Shown in pieces: positions 1 through 9,327 of a DNA stretch of 64,000 bases. The stretch's first letter is position 1, and each line of letters starts with the position of its first letter. The stretch is from Marinomonas arctica (GTDB taxonomy: Bacteria > Pseudomonadota > Gammaproteobacteria > Pseudomonadales > Marinomonadaceae): contig NZ_QHJF01000022.1 in assembly GCF_003259225.1 (NCBI RefSeq), forward strand, positions 1-64,000, in the 5' to 3' direction. The notes below the pieces were generated by a model that made no database searches, was not told where the DNA came from, and saw nothing but the letters and a program-made list of their open reading frames with translations. A program made the translations under genes and the position numbers.

Positions 1-117
1 AATCCAGAGCAACACAAAGACGCTGCTTAATTATTTTAGGCGACAACTACCTTGAAAGACGCCGATTCAGCTGTTTTGTAAACAGGCTGTGAGTGAAATT
101 ATAAATAGAACACTTTT

Positions 118-1359
118 ATGACAGATAAAGAAGAACAAAAGAAAGTAGATAGACAAAATATTTTTAAGTTGATTGTCTCTCAGTTTTTAATCAATTTAGG
201 TGATGTCTTAATCAACCCAAAAGTTACCCTGCCATGGTTGTTACAAAGCTTGGGAGCTCCTTTGTACCTGTTGGGCTGGTTAGTGCCAATACGCGAATCT
301 GGATCCTTATTACCACAGTTGATTATTGCGCATTTTATTTACAAGGTGAAAGTACGAAAGTGGGTCTGGGTGCTGGGTAGCTTGATTCAATCTCTATGTG
401 TGGTGGTGATAGGGTGTGCTGCTTTGTTACTTGAAGGAGCAAGCGCGGGCTGGGTTATTATTGCTGCTTTAGTCTTGTTTAGCGTGGCAAGAGGTTTGAA
501 CTCTGTTGCTTCGAAAGATGTTCTAGGGAAGACGGTTATCAAGGACTGGCGTGGAAGAGTGACTGGATGGTCGGCGAGTGCTTCTGGGTTGATAACAATC
601 GTGATGGCGGTTTATATACTGTTTTTTTTCGAAGGCGAACGAGAAAACTTTAGCTTCTATGTGTGGGGGGTTGTGCTCGCTACACTAATTTGGTTATTAG
701 CTGCTTTGATGTATTCTTCTGTGCAAGAACCTTTCAGTGAGCTTGATGATAGGGGAAAGAATTTTTTCGCTGCTTTCCAAGAGCTTGGTTTGCTGAAAAC
801 CGATGCTGTATTTCGTGAATTTGTCATTGCTCGGTCGTTGTTTTTATGCGCTGCCCTAGGTGCTCCTTACTATGTGTTGATTGCTCAGCAGAAATCCGAT
901 AGTGCGTTGTTTGTATTGGGGTTGTTTATACTGGTTAGTGGTTTAGCCTCTTTATTGTCATCGCCTTTTTGGGGATTATTCTCGGACTACTCTAGTCGAA
1001 AAGTCATGTTGATGTCTTCTCTATTGGGGGCATTATCAGGTATTGCTTTATTTTTAAGCATCAAGTTATTGTCAGAAACCTCTCATGTGGTTTGGTCTGT
1101 TGCTATCCTGTATTTTATTTTAAGTGTGGCGCATCAAGGTGTGAGAATTGGGCGTAAGACATATTTAGTTAATTTAGGTGAGGGGAATAAGCGAACCAGT
1201 TATGTATCTGTAAGTAATACTATCATTGGCATTGTTTTATTAGGCATGAGTAGTATCAGTTTACTGACTTATATGATTTCGTTGGAAGGGTTGATTTTAA
1301 TCTTTTCGATGATTACTTTGATTGGCTGCTTTATAGTGCTTCGTTTGCCTGAAGTTTAA
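118..1359 (+). CDS. MFS transporter, substrate unknown
   Basis: A 413-residue, very hydrophobic protein with about eleven or twelve membrane segments separated by short charged loops, which is the size and pattern of a major facilitator superfamily permease. The loop around residues 290-300 (DYSSRKVML) resembles the MFS motif A position between segments 8 and 9. The N-terminal 15 residues are charged and cytoplasmic-looking. No strong ribosome site precedes the ATG, so the start is tentative. It is followed directly by an intrinsic terminator and faces an Lrp-type regulator gene. I cannot name the substrate from sequence. Confidence 0.75.
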   Translation: MTDKEEQKKVDRQNIFKLIVSQFLINLGDVLINPKVTLPWLLQSLGAPLYLLGWLVPIRESGSLLPQLIIAHFIYKVKVRKWVWVLGSLIQSLCVVVIGCAALLLEGASAGWVIIAALVLFSVARGLNSVASKDVLGKTVIKDWRGRVTGWSASASGLITIVMAVYILFFFEGERENFSFYVWGVVLATLIWLLAALMYSSVQEPFSELDDRGKNFFAAFQELGLLKTDAVFREFVIARSLFLCAALGAPYYVLIAQQKSDSALFVLGLFILVSGLASLLSSPFWGLFSDYSSRKVMLMSSLLGALSGIALFLSIKLLSETSHVVWSVAILYFILSVAHQGVRIGRKTYLVNLGEGNKRTSYVSVSNTIIGIVLLGMSSISLLTYMISLEGLILIFSMITLIGCFIVLRLPEV

Positions 1360-1361
1360 CT

Positions 1362-1395
1362 AAAAAGCGACTGTCGCGCTGGGACAGTCGCTTTT
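1362..1395. terminator. Bidirectional intrinsic terminator
   Basis: Inverted repeat with arms AAAAGCGACTGTC and GACAGTCGCTTTT around a 7-nt loop, lying 3 nt after the MFS stop codon and before the end of the convergent Lrp gene. The A-run and T-run on either side allow use from both directions. Confidence 0.85.
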
Positions 1396-1411
1396 AAGTG
1401 TTACTAGGCGG

Positions 1412-1885
1412 TTAATTCGGTAATGGAATGGACGGGGCGTGTTTTATTCGGTTTAAGACAACGGTAGAGGTTAAGTCTCTTACGCAGGGGAGTTTAGCAA
1501 GGGATTCGTTTAAAAAGGTTGAAAGAGAGGGTAAGTTTTCACTGATCACCCTTAACCAGTAGTCCGCTTCTCCACTGACAGAATAGCATTCAAGTATTTT
1601 AGGAATGTCAATAATCGCCTGTTGGAACTGTATATCTGAGTTTTTGCTGCTCTTATCAAGGGTGATACTAACAAATGCTGTCACTTGATAACCTAATTCG
1701 CTTGCATTCAGTTGCGTAAAGTAAGCTTCAATAAGATTGCTTTGTTCTAGTCTTTGTAAGCGTCTTGAGCATTGAGAAGGCGATAGATTGATTTGCTCTG
1801 ACAGTGCGACGTTAGTCAGCCTTGCGTTTGTTTGAAGTGCTTTAAGCAAACGCCAGTCGTAGCTGTCTAATTCAATATGGTTCAT
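1412..1885 (-). CDS. Lrp/AsnC family transcriptional regulator
   Basis: A 157-residue protein of typical Lrp/AsnC length. Residues about 5-65 form the winged helix-turn-helix (LSEQINLSPSQCSRRLQRLE is the recognition region), and the C-terminal half has the RAM ligand-binding fold pattern, including CYSVSGEADYWLRV. Members bind amino acids or related metabolites and act as local or global regulators. The target is unknown; the convergent MFS permease is one candidate, though Lrp proteins more often control divergent neighbours. The upstream 245 bp lack a gene. Confidence 0.88.
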   Translation of the reverse strand: MNHIELDSYDWRLLKALQTNARLTNVALSEQINLSPSQCSRRLQRLEQSNLIEAYFTQLNASELGYQVTAFVSITLDKSSKNSDIQFQQAIIDIPKILECYSVSGEADYWLRVISENLPSLSTFLNESLAKLPCVRDLTSTVVLNRIKHAPSIPLPN

Positions 1886-2062
1886 TCAAGGTTCCTTATC
1901 AGTATCTTATGCACTGTTATTTTTATGTAGGCTCAATGGTTTAAGCCTTAGTGCTTAGAATAAGGGGTTTTATAAAGTAAACAAGTAATAAAACGTTTTA
2001 TTTACTGTATTTTAAACATTTTCTTGCACTTTTCTAGCGTTCTTAACGGAGGCAAGCGTCAT

Positions 2063-2100
2063 AAAAATGCCGCACATCGTTGCTGATGTGCGGCATTTTT
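2063..2100. terminator. Intrinsic terminator downstream of purEK
   Basis: Arms AAAAATGCCGCACATC and GATGTGCGGCATTTTT with a short loop, a perfect 16-bp stem. It sits 30 nt past the purK stop on the minus strand and could also stop plus-strand transcription. Confidence 0.9.
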
Positions 2101-2130
2101 ATATTTTTATCTAAATGAATAGGGAGGTGA

Positions 2131-3195
2131 TTATTTTGGTAGGTTTTTGGCTAACCATGCGAGTGCTTCAGGGTAAGGTGGCGGTAGTTCTAAGCCCACT
2201 AGTGCTGTTTGTAATACCGAGTGATTGCCGGAACAAAAATTGAGATGCCCTACTTTTCTTCCTGGACGCACTTCTTTTTGGTACCAATAAAGTTCTAAGC
2301 CTTGAAGTTTGAGCCATTCATAGTTGAGATCAACACCAATTAGGTTGATCATCATGCTCTGGTTCTTAATCTCAGCTGGCGCTAATGGAAGGCCTGTGAC
2401 AGCGCGTACATGGTTTTCGAATTGACATATGCTTGCGCCTGCTTGCGTCCAGTGTCCGCTGTTGTGAACCCTTGGGGCAAGCTCATTGATGAGTAACTGG
2501 TCCCCAACACGAAAACATTCCATTGCCATTACGCCGACATAGTTTAAAGCCTCCATAAGCTTGCTAAGCATGGCTTCTGCTTTACTTTGCAAAGGCTTTA
2601 GGCGCTCTAAGGGGGAAATAGACGCGTATAAAATGCCGTTAATATGAAGGTTAAGTGTCAGAGGGTAAAAGTGTGTTTCACCATTTTGGCCTCGAACACC
2701 AACCAATGAAACTTCTTCGTCAAAATTTATGGCTTGTTCTGCAATAGCCTGACCTTTCCATTCTTCAGGTATGGCGATGCTCTCAGCTTGTTTTAACCAA
2801 TATTGACCTTTGCCATCGTAACCGCCACGACGACGTTTTAACAGAACGCGCTCACCCAGTGATTGATGCGCTTTTTCAGCAGTTGAATCAGATTCAACAG
2901 GAAACCATGGCGCTGTTGCTAACTCAAGACGATCTAACCATTGCTTCTGTGTTAAGCGATCGGCCAGTTGCGGAAAAGTAGCTAAATTAACGAAGTTGCT
3001 ATGTGTCGCAAGTTGTTTGGTTGCGATTGTTTCTGGCCACTCTTCTCTCTCTGCAGTCACAATATCCGTAGGATGTAGTGTTAGAGTTTCAGTGGATTCT
3101 ATATCAACAGGTCGGACATCAATACCCAGCGGGGTTCCGGCTTGTTTTAGCATGGCGCCTAACTGACCAGCACCTAATACCCATAGAACGGACAT
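2131..3195 (-). CDS. purK: N5-carboxyaminoimidazole ribonucleotide synthase
   Basis: ATP-grasp enzyme of de novo purine synthesis that carboxylates AIR with bicarbonate and ATP to N5-CAIR, which PurE then isomerises. At 354 residues it has the family length. Visible marks are the N-terminal WVLGAGQLGAML dinucleotide-like loop, the ATP-grasp segment with KRRRGGYDGKGQYW near residue 120, and the C-terminal metal/active-site region MAMECF and NELAPRVHNSGHWT near 225-250. Its ATG lies 3 nt after the purE stop, with an AGAGG-type ribosome site inside the purE tail, so the two are co-transcribed. Confidence 0.96.
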   Translation of the reverse strand: MSVLWVLGAGQLGAMLKQAGTPLGIDVRPVDIESTETLTLHPTDIVTAEREEWPETIATKQLATHSNFVNLATFPQLADRLTQKQWLDRLELATAPWFPVESDSTAEKAHQSLGERVLLKRRRGGYDGKGQYWLKQAESIAIPEEWKGQAIAEQAINFDEEVSLVGVRGQNGETHFYPLTLNLHINGILYASISPLERLKPLQSKAEAMLSKLMEALNYVGVMAMECFRVGDQLLINELAPRVHNSGHWTQAGASICQFENHVRAVTGLPLAPAEIKNQSMMINLIGVDLNYEWLKLQGLELYWYQKEVRPGRKVGHLNFCSGNHSVLQTALVGLELPPPYPEALAWLAKNLPK

Positions 3196-3198
3196 AGA

Positions 3199-3690
3199 TT
3201 AAGCCTCTCTTGGGTCTGGATTCGCTAACACACTTTCTGTCTGGTGTTTTCTGAAAGCGTCGATTTTTTTGGCAAGTTCGGGATTCGAAATAGCAAGAAT
3301 CTGACAGGCTAATAAACCTGCGTTAAAAGCGCCCGCACTACCGATGGCTAAGGTTCCTACCGCAACGCCTTTTGGCATTTGTGCAATAGACAGTAAACTG
3401 TCCATGCCATTTAACGCTTTGCTTTGTACCGGTACGCCAAGCACAGGTAGGTGAGTGTGTGCGGCTACCATGCCAGGCAAGTGCGCAGCGCCACCGGCAC
3501 CACCAATAATGACTTTAAACCCTTTCTCTGCAGCGCTTTCTGAAAATTCTGCAAGTTTGACCGGAGTTCGGTGAGCGGAAACAACTTCTACATGGTAGCT
3601 TACGCCAAGGATGTCCATGATTTCAGCGGCATTTGCCATTGTTTCCCAATCGCTTTTTGATCCCATTATTAGGGCTACATCTGCTTGCAA
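3199..3690 (-). CDS. purE: N5-CAIR mutase
   Basis: Class I PurE, 163 residues, which moves the carboxylate of N5-CAIR to give CAIR. The diagnostic motifs are [10 protein letters not shown] near residue 9, SAHRTP near 38 and [12 protein letters not shown] near 62. It is the first gene of the purE-purK pair and a strong partner for the following ATP-grasp enzyme. The 120 bp before the start contain no other gene; promoter elements were not resolved. Confidence 0.97.
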   Translation of the reverse strand: MQADVALIMGSKSDWETMANAAEIMDILGVSYHVEVVSAHRTPVKLAEFSESAAEKGFKVIIGGAGGAAHLPGMVAAHTHLPVLGVPVQSKALNGMDSLLSIAQMPKGVAVGTLAIGSAGAFNAGLLACQILAISNPELAKKIDAFRKHQTESVLANPDPREA

Positions 3691-3852
3691 AATTATTCTC
3701 CTACTGGTGTTTTCAACGTGGTGCTGGGGGATACGTCGAATTTAGCAATGAATTAGTGGTGTATATATGTGGCCTAACACATTTATGAACGACAGGATTT
3801 TAGCCGATTTTGGAGGAAACCGCGAGCTTTGGGGGAGCCGTATTAAGAGGAG

Positions 3853-3878
3853 AAAAAAGAGCGACTAGAGTCGCTCTT
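3853..3878 (-). terminator. Terminator embedded in the 3' end of mgsA
   Basis: Read on the minus strand, AAGAGCGACT and AGTCGCTCTT form a 10-bp inverted repeat with a 2-nt centre, followed by a run of Ts. The left arm encodes the last residues of MgsA and the stop codon falls within the stem. Confidence 0.8.
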
Positions 3879-4335
3879 GGAGGTATTTTTCATAATCGGG
3901 AATTTGTCGTTCAAATTCGTTTTCGAATAAGGGCGACGTTACCAAAAAATTGGCAGAAGAAACACTACAAGCAATCGGGATATTCCATACAGCCGCAACT
4001 CGAAGCAGAGCCTTAATATCAGGATCATGAGGCATTGGCTCAAAAGGGTCCCAGAAAAAGATCAACACATCTATTTTGCCTTCCGCAATTAGGCCACCAA
4101 GTTGTTGGTCGCCACCAAGTGGACCGCTAATTAGAGACTGTACAGGAACATTTAATTGCTTTTGCATTAAGTTGCCTGTCGTGCCTGTCGCCATAAGATT
4201 GTGCTTAATCAGCTTTTCTTTGTGTATTTCAGCCCATTCGATCAGTGCTGGCTTCATATTATCATGAGCAACCAGAGCGACGTTTTTGCGCTCTGGTGTC
4301 GTGATGGTTTTTTGTTGCAACGTTTTACCTTTCAC
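3865..4335 (-). CDS. mgsA: Methylglyoxal synthase
   Basis: Converts dihydroxyacetone phosphate to methylglyoxal and phosphate, a bypass that relieves sugar-phosphate stress when lower glycolysis is slow. The 156-residue protein shows the family marks VAHD near residue 22, TGTTGN, the SGPLGGDQQ catalytic-aspartate loop, FFWDP and CSVSSANFL. The proximal residues before TTPERKNVALVAHDN suggest that the natural start may be slightly downstream. It follows pyk by 6 nt, so gap-pyk-mgsA look like one transcription unit on the minus strand. Confidence 0.95.
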   Translation of the reverse strand: MKGKTLQQKTITTPERKNVALVAHDNMKPALIEWAEIHKEKLIKHNLMATGTTGNLMQKQLNVPVQSLISGPLGGDQQLGGLIAEGKIDVLIFFWDPFEPMPHDPDIKALLRVAAVWNIPIACSVSSANFLVTSPLFENEFERQIPDYEKYLQERL

Positions 4336-4341
4336 TGTGAC

Positions 4342-5790
4342 TTATTCCTCAACAGCACCGACTTTTACGACTTTCATCATATTGGTTGTACCGTAGCTCA
4401 CCAAGTGATCGCCTTTTGTCACAATCACAAGATCACCGTCTTTGATTAGACCAAGAGACTTAACATGGTCAACTAAGCCTGCAACGATAGTATCAACGTT
4501 AAATTCTTGTGAAGAGAAAGCGACTGGCGTTACACCACGATAAAGGTTTACTTTATTAAGTGTGGCTTGGTTTGGAGACAATGCATAGATTGGCAAACCA
4601 GAGCTGATGCGCGACATAAGAAGTGGTGTGGTGCCTGAATCGGTCAAGCTAATAATCGCTTTAACGCCTTCCAAATGGTTGGCTGCGTACATAGCAGACA
4701 TTGCGATGGTTTCATCAATACTTGTAAAAGTCACATCGATACGGTGCTTAGAACGATTGATTGCTGGTTGCTTTTCAGCGCCTAAGCAAACACGGTTCAT
4801 CGTCTTAATGACTTCTTCAGGGTAAGCACCAGCAGCGGTTTCCGCTGAAAGCATAACGGCATCTGTGCCATCAAGTACGGCGTTCGCGACGTCAAATACT
4901 TCCGCGCGAGTTGGCATAGCACTGGTAATCATGGTTTCCATCATTTGTGTTGCCGTAATAACTGGGCGGTTCAATTGACGGCAGCGTTTGATCATGTGTT
5001 TTTGTACACCAATCAACTCCGCATCGCCAATTTCAACACCTAGATCGCCACGAGCAACCATGACAGCATCAGAAGCAAGAATAATAGCATCCAATGTTTC
5101 GTTATCAGCAACGGCTTCAGCACGTTCTACTTTAGAAACGATGCCTGCTTTAAGGCCAGCAGCTTCAGCTAAAGCGCGAGCTTCGTGAAGGTCGTCTGCG
5201 CAGCGAGGGAAAGAAACAGCTAAGTAATCGGCTTTTAATGCGGCAGCTGTTTTGATGTCTTCTTTGTCTTTCTCTGTCAGTGCTGCAGCAGATAGTCCGC
5301 CACCTTGGCGGTTAATGCCTTTATTGTTAGACAAAGCACCACCAACGATGACTTTAGTAATAACTTCTTGGCCTTTTACTTCTAGTACTTCAAGCACCAC
5401 ACGGCCGTCATCAAGAAGCAAAACATTACCTGGCTGTGAGTCTTTTGCTAGTTGTGGGTAGTCAATACCAACGCGAGTTTCGTCACCGTTGTTCTTGTCA
5501 AAACCAACATCAAGAATAAAGGTTGCACCGTCTTTTAGTTCGACCTTGGTGTTTTTAAAGCGAGCGATACGGATTTTTGGGCCTTGTAGATCGCCAAGAA
5601 TCGCCACATGACGACCATTTTTTTGAGCCATTTCACGAACCACTTTAGCTCGTTCGATGTGATCTTCAGGTTGACCATGAGAAAAATTTAGACGAAATAC
5701 GTTGGCACCAGCCAAAATAAGTTTCTCAATCATTTCTGGAGAGCTGGAAGCAGGGCCTAATGTGGCAACAATTTTAGTTCTACGAGTCAT
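4342..5790 (-). CDS. pykA: Pyruvate kinase (PykA type)
   Basis: Last step of glycolysis, phosphoenolpyruvate plus ADP to pyruvate plus ATP. From the chosen ATG ([13 protein letters not shown]) it is 482 residues, close to E. coli PykA. Motifs include [21 protein letters not shown], the active-site signature around [12 protein letters not shown], and [10 protein letters not shown] with [19 protein letters not shown]. An in-frame TTG four codons upstream is possible but the internal ATG fits the family. It lies 81 nt after gap, with a perfect hairpin between them, and 6 nt before mgsA. Confidence 0.96.
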   Translation of the reverse strand: MTRRTKIVATLGPASSSPEMIEKLILAGANVFRLNFSHGQPEDHIERAKVVREMAQKNGRHVAILGDLQGPKIRIARFKNTKVELKDGATFILDVGFDKNNGDETRVGIDYPQLAKDSQPGNVLLLDDGRVVLEVLEVKGQEVITKVIVGGALSNNKGINRQGGGLSAAALTEKDKEDIKTAAALKADYLAVSFPRCADDLHEARALAEAAGLKAGIVSKVERAEAVADNETLDAIILASDAVMVARGDLGVEIGDAELIGVQKHMIKRCRQLNRPVITATQMMETMITSAMPTRAEVFDVANAVLDGTDAVMLSAETAAGAYPEEVIKTMNRVCLGAEKQPAINRSKHRIDVTFTSIDETIAMSAMYAANHLEGVKAIISLTDSGTTPLLMSRISSGLPIYALSPNQATLNKVNLYRGVTPVAFSSQEFNVDTIVAGLVDHVKSLGLIKDGDLVIVTKGDHLVSYGTTNMMKVVKVGAVEE

Positions 5791-5836
5791 TTTATTTACC
5801 AAAGATTAGAAAGCGTGAAGTGAAGTATAAGAGACG

Positions 5837-5862
5837 ACGAAGGCTGCGTCAGCAGCCTTCGT
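5837..5862. other. Perfect hairpin between gap and pykA
   Basis: Arms ACGAAGGCTGC and GCAGCCTTCGT (11 bp) with a GTCA loop, 10 nt beyond the gap stop on the minus strand. There is no following U-run on either strand, so an RNA-processing or stabilising stem, or a weak attenuator, is more likely than a full terminator. Confidence 0.7.
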
Positions 5863-5871
5863 GTATTTTGA

Positions 5872-6885
5872 CTATTTCGCAGCCATTAATGCGATAGTAT
5901 TATCGAGCATTCGGTTTGAGAAGCCCCATTCGTTATCGTACCAAGCCATCACTTTTACTAATTTACCCTGCACTCGCGTTTGCGTTGCATCAAAGTTAGA
6001 TGTGTAGGCATTGTGGTTAAAATCTGAAGAAACCAATGGCTCGTAATTGACATGCAATACTTGCGCAAGAATTGGGTCTGCTTTTACTGCATCTTCAATG
6101 ATTTTATTTACTTCGTCTACGGTCGTTTCGCGTGGTGCTAGGAAAGTTAGGTCGACTAAGGATACGTTAATAGTCGGTACGCGTACTGCCATGCCGTCAA
6201 ATTTACCAGCAAGTTCAGGAACCACTAAGCCAACAGCCGCTGCCGCGCCCGTTTTACTTGGAATCATGTTTTGAGCAGCAGCACGAGCACGGTATAGGTC
6301 TTCATGGTATACATCAGAAAGACGCTGATCGTTTGTGTAGGCGTGTATTGTTGTCATCAAACCGCTTTCGATACCTAGCTTGTCGCTTAAAGGCTTAGCA
6401 ACTGGGGCTAGGCAGTTAGTAGTACAAGAAGCGTTAGAAATCACCGTCATGTCAGAAGTAAGGACGTGTTGGTTCACACCATAAACAACAGTGGCATCAA
6501 CATCTTTACCTGGAGCAGAGATGATGACTTTTTTGGCGCCCGCTTTGATGTGAGCATTTGCTTTATCTTTTGTCGTAAAGAAGCCTGTGCATTCGTACAC
6601 TACATCAATACCTAATTCGGCCCATGGAAGATTCGCAGGGTCGCGTTCAGAGAAGGTGCGGATTTTGTCGTTATTAACGTACAGAGCTTCATCATCAAAG
6701 GTGACTTCAGCATTAAAGCGGCCATGAACTGTATCGTATTTTGTCAAATGAGCGTTGGTTTTTGAATCACCAAGATCGTTAATGGCTACTATTTGGATTT
6801 GATCTCGTTTACCTGATTCGTATAGCGCTCTTAGAGTGTTGCGTCCAATGCGTCCATAACCGTTAATAGCTACCTTAATCGTCAT
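5872..6885 (-). CDS. gap: Glyceraldehyde-3-phosphate dehydrogenase, type I
   Basis: Oxidises glyceraldehyde 3-phosphate with NAD and phosphate to 1,3-bisphosphoglycerate. The start chosen is the ATG giving [15 protein letters not shown], preceded by a GAGG ribosome site; an upstream in-frame start would add 17 residues with no family support. The resulting 337-residue protein has the Rossmann motif at its N-terminus, the catalytic cysteine loop [12 protein letters not shown], and the conserved [13 protein letters not shown]-terminus. It is divergent from edd across a region with HexR-like palindromes, which is a known arrangement in pseudomonads. Confidence 0.96.
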   Translation of the reverse strand: MTIKVAINGYGRIGRNTLRALYESGKRDQIQIVAINDLGDSKTNAHLTKYDTVHGRFNAEVTFDDEALYVNNDKIRTFSERDPANLPWAELGIDVVYECTGFFTTKDKANAHIKAGAKKVIISAPGKDVDATVVYGVNQHVLTSDMTVISNASCTTNCLAPVAKPLSDKLGIESGLMTTIHAYTNDQRLSDVYHEDLYRARAAAQNMIPSKTGAAAAVGLVVPELAGKFDGMAVRVPTINVSLVDLTFLAPRETTVDEVNKIIEDAVKADPILAQVLHVNYEPLVSSDFNHNAYTSNFDATQTRVQGKLVKVMAWYDNEWGFSNRMLDNTIALMAAK

Positions 6886-6960
6886 ACTCACCTCTAAAAA
6901 TAGTGCGGAATTTGTGATGCTTTCGAATTCGAACACATCACGTTCAATATTGTTCTTTGA

Positions 6961-6975
6961 CGTAAAAATACTACA
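6961..6975. promoter_or_regulatory. Degenerate HexR-like site near gap
   Basis: CGTAAAAATACTACA keeps the 15-bp spacing and most outer positions of the TGTARTNNNAYTACA-type operator, 75 bp upstream of the gap start. Weak alone, more convincing because two better copies follow in the same region. Confidence 0.45.
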
Positions 6976-7125
6976 TAAGTAATTTTTTAATCAAGGATTA
7001 GTAACAAAATCCTTTCATTTTGGCTGTTTTTTAATCAAATAATGATCGGAGACAAATATTGTACAGATTTATGTTACAAACGTAAGCGTATTTTAGCGGA
7101 AATTATGTCGCTAGTTGAATAGTTA

Positions 7126-7140
7126 TGTAAAAAAATTACA
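7126..7140. promoter_or_regulatory. HexR-like operator 1
   Basis: TGTAAAAAAATTACA, a 15-bp palindrome with arms TGTAA and TTACA, matches the HexR box shape. It lies mid-way in the gap/edd intergenic region. Confidence 0.72.
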
Positions 7141-7196
7141 AAATAGGCATTTATTTTTCGATTTTAGTGGGTTTTGAGCGTGAAATTAATTTAAAA

Positions 7197-7211
7197 TGTA
7201 GTAATATTACA
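7197..7211. promoter_or_regulatory. HexR-like operator 2
   Basis: TGTAGTAATATTACA fits the TGTARTNNNAYTACA pattern and centres about 64 bp before the edd start, where a bound repressor would overlap a promoter or early transcript. Confidence 0.75.
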
Positions 7212-7267
7212 TAAAATCTTAGCATCGGGCGGGATGCTAGGATAACAGAATGAAAATGGAGAGAAGC

Positions 7268-9082
7268 ATGAATCCGATTGTTGCTAAGGTAACGAACGAC
7301 ATTATTGAGCGAAGCAAAACGCTGCGTGAACAATACCTTAAAGATATGAAGAAAGCCCAAGAGCAAGGGCCTCATAGGGGGAAATTGTCCTGTGGTAATT
7401 TAGCTCATGGCTTCGCTGCATGCCAACCTCAAGATAAACAAAAGCTGACTCTAATGGAGGAGGCGAACATAGGTATCATATCTTCTTATAACGATATGTT
7501 ATCAGCCCATCAGCCTTACGAAAATTATCCAGATCAGATTCGTGCAGCGGTTAAAGAAATGGGCTCTGTTGCTCAGTTTGCGGGCGGTGTGCCTGCTATG
7601 TGTGATGGTGTCACTCAAGGTCAAGATGGCATGGAGTTGAGTCTTTTTAGTCGCGACAATATTGCACAAGGTGCGGCGATCGCTCTGTCTCACAATATGT
7701 TTGATGCCGCTATTTATTTGGGTATTTGTGACAAAATCGTCCCAGGTCTTTTAATCGCTGCTTTGCGTTTTGGCCATCTACCTGCTTTGTTTATTCCTGC
7801 AGGTCCAATGCGTTCTGGTATTACCAACGCAGCGAAAGCAGCGGTTCGTCAGCGTTATGCACAGGGCCAAGCGTCTCGTGAAGAATTGCTTGAAGCGGAA
7901 GCGGCTTCCTACCATAGCGCTGGTACTTGTACCTTTTATGGTACGGCTAACTCAAATCAGTTGTTGGTCGAAATCATGGGTCTTCAACTTCCAGGTTCTT
8001 CTTTTGTGAATCCTGATGATCCGTTACGAGGTGCTTTAACGAAATACGCTTCTCAGCTGTCTACAAAAATCACCGCGTTAGGTCGAGATTATCGTCCTTT
8101 ATATGACATCGTTGATGAGCGCAGCATTGTTAACTCGATTGTGGGTTTGTTGGCGACGGGTGGTTCAACCAATCACACCATGCACATTGTCGCCTATGCG
8201 CGTGCGGCCGGTATCATTATCACGTGGGATGACTTCTCGGCGCTTTCTAAAGTGGTGCCATCATTAACTAAAATTTATCCGAATGGCCAAGCCGATATTA
8301 ACCATTTTCATGCTGCTGGCGGTATGGCGTTTCTCGTTAAGCAACTGCTGAAGGGCGGTCTATTGCATGAAGATGTCAATACCATCGTAGGTAAGGGGCT
8401 AACACATTACACCAAAGAACCTTTCCTAGAGGGTGACAACCTTGTGTGGCGTGATGGTACTGAAGAAAGCTTGGATATGAATGTCGTGCGACCTATTGAT
8501 AATCCGTTTAGTAAAGAAGGTGGTTTGGCATTGCTGAAAGGCAACCTAGGTCGCTCGGTGATCAAGGTATCCGCTGTTAAAGATGAAAATCGAATTATCG
8601 AAGCGCCAGCTGCTGTGTTTCATAGTCAAAATGCTTTAGCGGATGCCATTGCTAGTGGTGAGTTGAAGCGTGATTGTGTGGCAGTAGTACGTTTCCAGGG
8701 CCCTAAAGCCCTAGGTATGCCTGAATTGCATAAGTTGACGCCATACCTTGGTAATCTTCAGGACCAAGGTTATCGAGTGGCGTTGGTAACGGATGGCCGT
8801 ATGTCTGGCGCATCGGGTAAAGTGCCTGCTGCCATTCATTTAACGCCAGAAGCGCTTGCTGGTGGTTTGATTGCCAAGATTCATGACGGCGACATGATTC
8901 GCTTAGATGCGATTGAGGGGACTCTGTCTGTCTTGATTTCAGAAGAAGAACTGAACAAGCGCGAAGCGGCTCAACACGATTTAACAGATTCCCATCAAGG
9001 TATGGGACGAGAACTATTTAGCGCACAACGTATTTTAGTAAGTGGCGCAGAACAAGGTGCTTGCAGCCTGTTCAATGATTAA
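7268..9082 (+). CDS. edd: 6-phosphogluconate dehydratase
   Basis: First dedicated enzyme of the Entner-Doudoroff pathway, dehydrating 6-phosphogluconate to KDPG with a [4Fe-4S] cluster. I start at [13 protein letters not shown], which has GGAGAG just upstream; an ATG six codons earlier is in frame but less like the family. The 604-residue product matches the E. coli length of 603. Motifs include [50 protein letters not shown] and [17 protein letters not shown]. The companion aldolase eda and zwf-pgl are not in this window, so the pathway is split across loci. Confidence 0.96.
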   Translation: MNPIVAKVTNDIIERSKTLREQYLKDMKKAQEQGPHRGKLSCGNLAHGFAACQPQDKQKLTLMEEANIGIISSYNDMLSAHQPYENYPDQIRAAVKEMGSVAQFAGGVPAMCDGVTQGQDGMELSLFSRDNIAQGAAIALSHNMFDAAIYLGICDKIVPGLLIAALRFGHLPALFIPAGPMRSGITNAAKAAVRQRYAQGQASREELLEAEAASYHSAGTCTFYGTANSNQLLVEIMGLQLPGSSFVNPDDPLRGALTKYASQLSTKITALGRDYRPLYDIVDERSIVNSIVGLLATGGSTNHTMHIVAYARAAGIIITWDDFSALSKVVPSLTKIYPNGQADINHFHAAGGMAFLVKQLLKGGLLHEDVNTIVGKGLTHYTKEPFLEGDNLVWRDGTEESLDMNVVRPIDNPFSKEGGLALLKGNLGRSVIKVSAVKDENRIIEAPAAVFHSQNALADAIASGELKRDCVAVVRFQGPKALGMPELHKLTPYLGNLQDQGYRVALVTDGRMSGASGKVPAAIHLTPEALAGGLIAKIHDGDMIRLDAIEGTLSVLISEEELNKREAAQHDLTDSHQGMGRELFSAQRILVSGAEQGACSLFND

Positions 9083-9125
9083 ACCTTTCCTCTGACTACT
9101 AACATTTGTTAGTAAATGGTGTTTA

Positions 9126-9152
9126 GGGGCTTGTTTCAAGCCCCATTTTTTT
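9126..9152 (+). terminator. Intrinsic terminator of edd
   Basis: GGGGCTTG and CAAGCCCC with a TTT loop, followed by ATTTTTTT, 43 nt after the edd stop. Confidence 0.9.
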
Positions 9153-9260
9153 GCCTATTGTTTGTCCTTTCCCTGTTATTCTGCTTTTTATTGTCTGTAG
9201 TTAGCCTTCCTAAATTGGCTTTTGTTAACGCAAACTCAGTAGCGTATCTTTCGTTTAAGC

Positions 9261-9302
9261 AAAAAAAGCCCGAATTCTGTGTGTCGAATCCGGGCCTTTT
9301 TA
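9261..9302 (-). terminator. Terminator downstream of putP
   Basis: Imperfect inverted repeat built on GCCCGAATTC and GAATCCGGGC flanked by A and T runs, 25 nt beyond the putP stop on the minus strand; also usable from the plus strand. The span between the two terminators has no gene that I can support. Confidence 0.85.
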
Positions 9303-9327
9303 ATCACTATTTCAGAAGACTATTCGT

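Larger units (their letters stand above)
6886..7267. promoter_or_regulatory. Shared gap/edd control region
   Basis: A 382-bp AT-rich divergent intergenic region without a credible gene. It holds two clear 15-bp TGTA...TACA palindromes towards edd and one degenerate copy towards gap, listed separately. These fit the HexR operator pattern described for gammaproteobacteria. No other operator was recognised. Confidence 0.8.
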
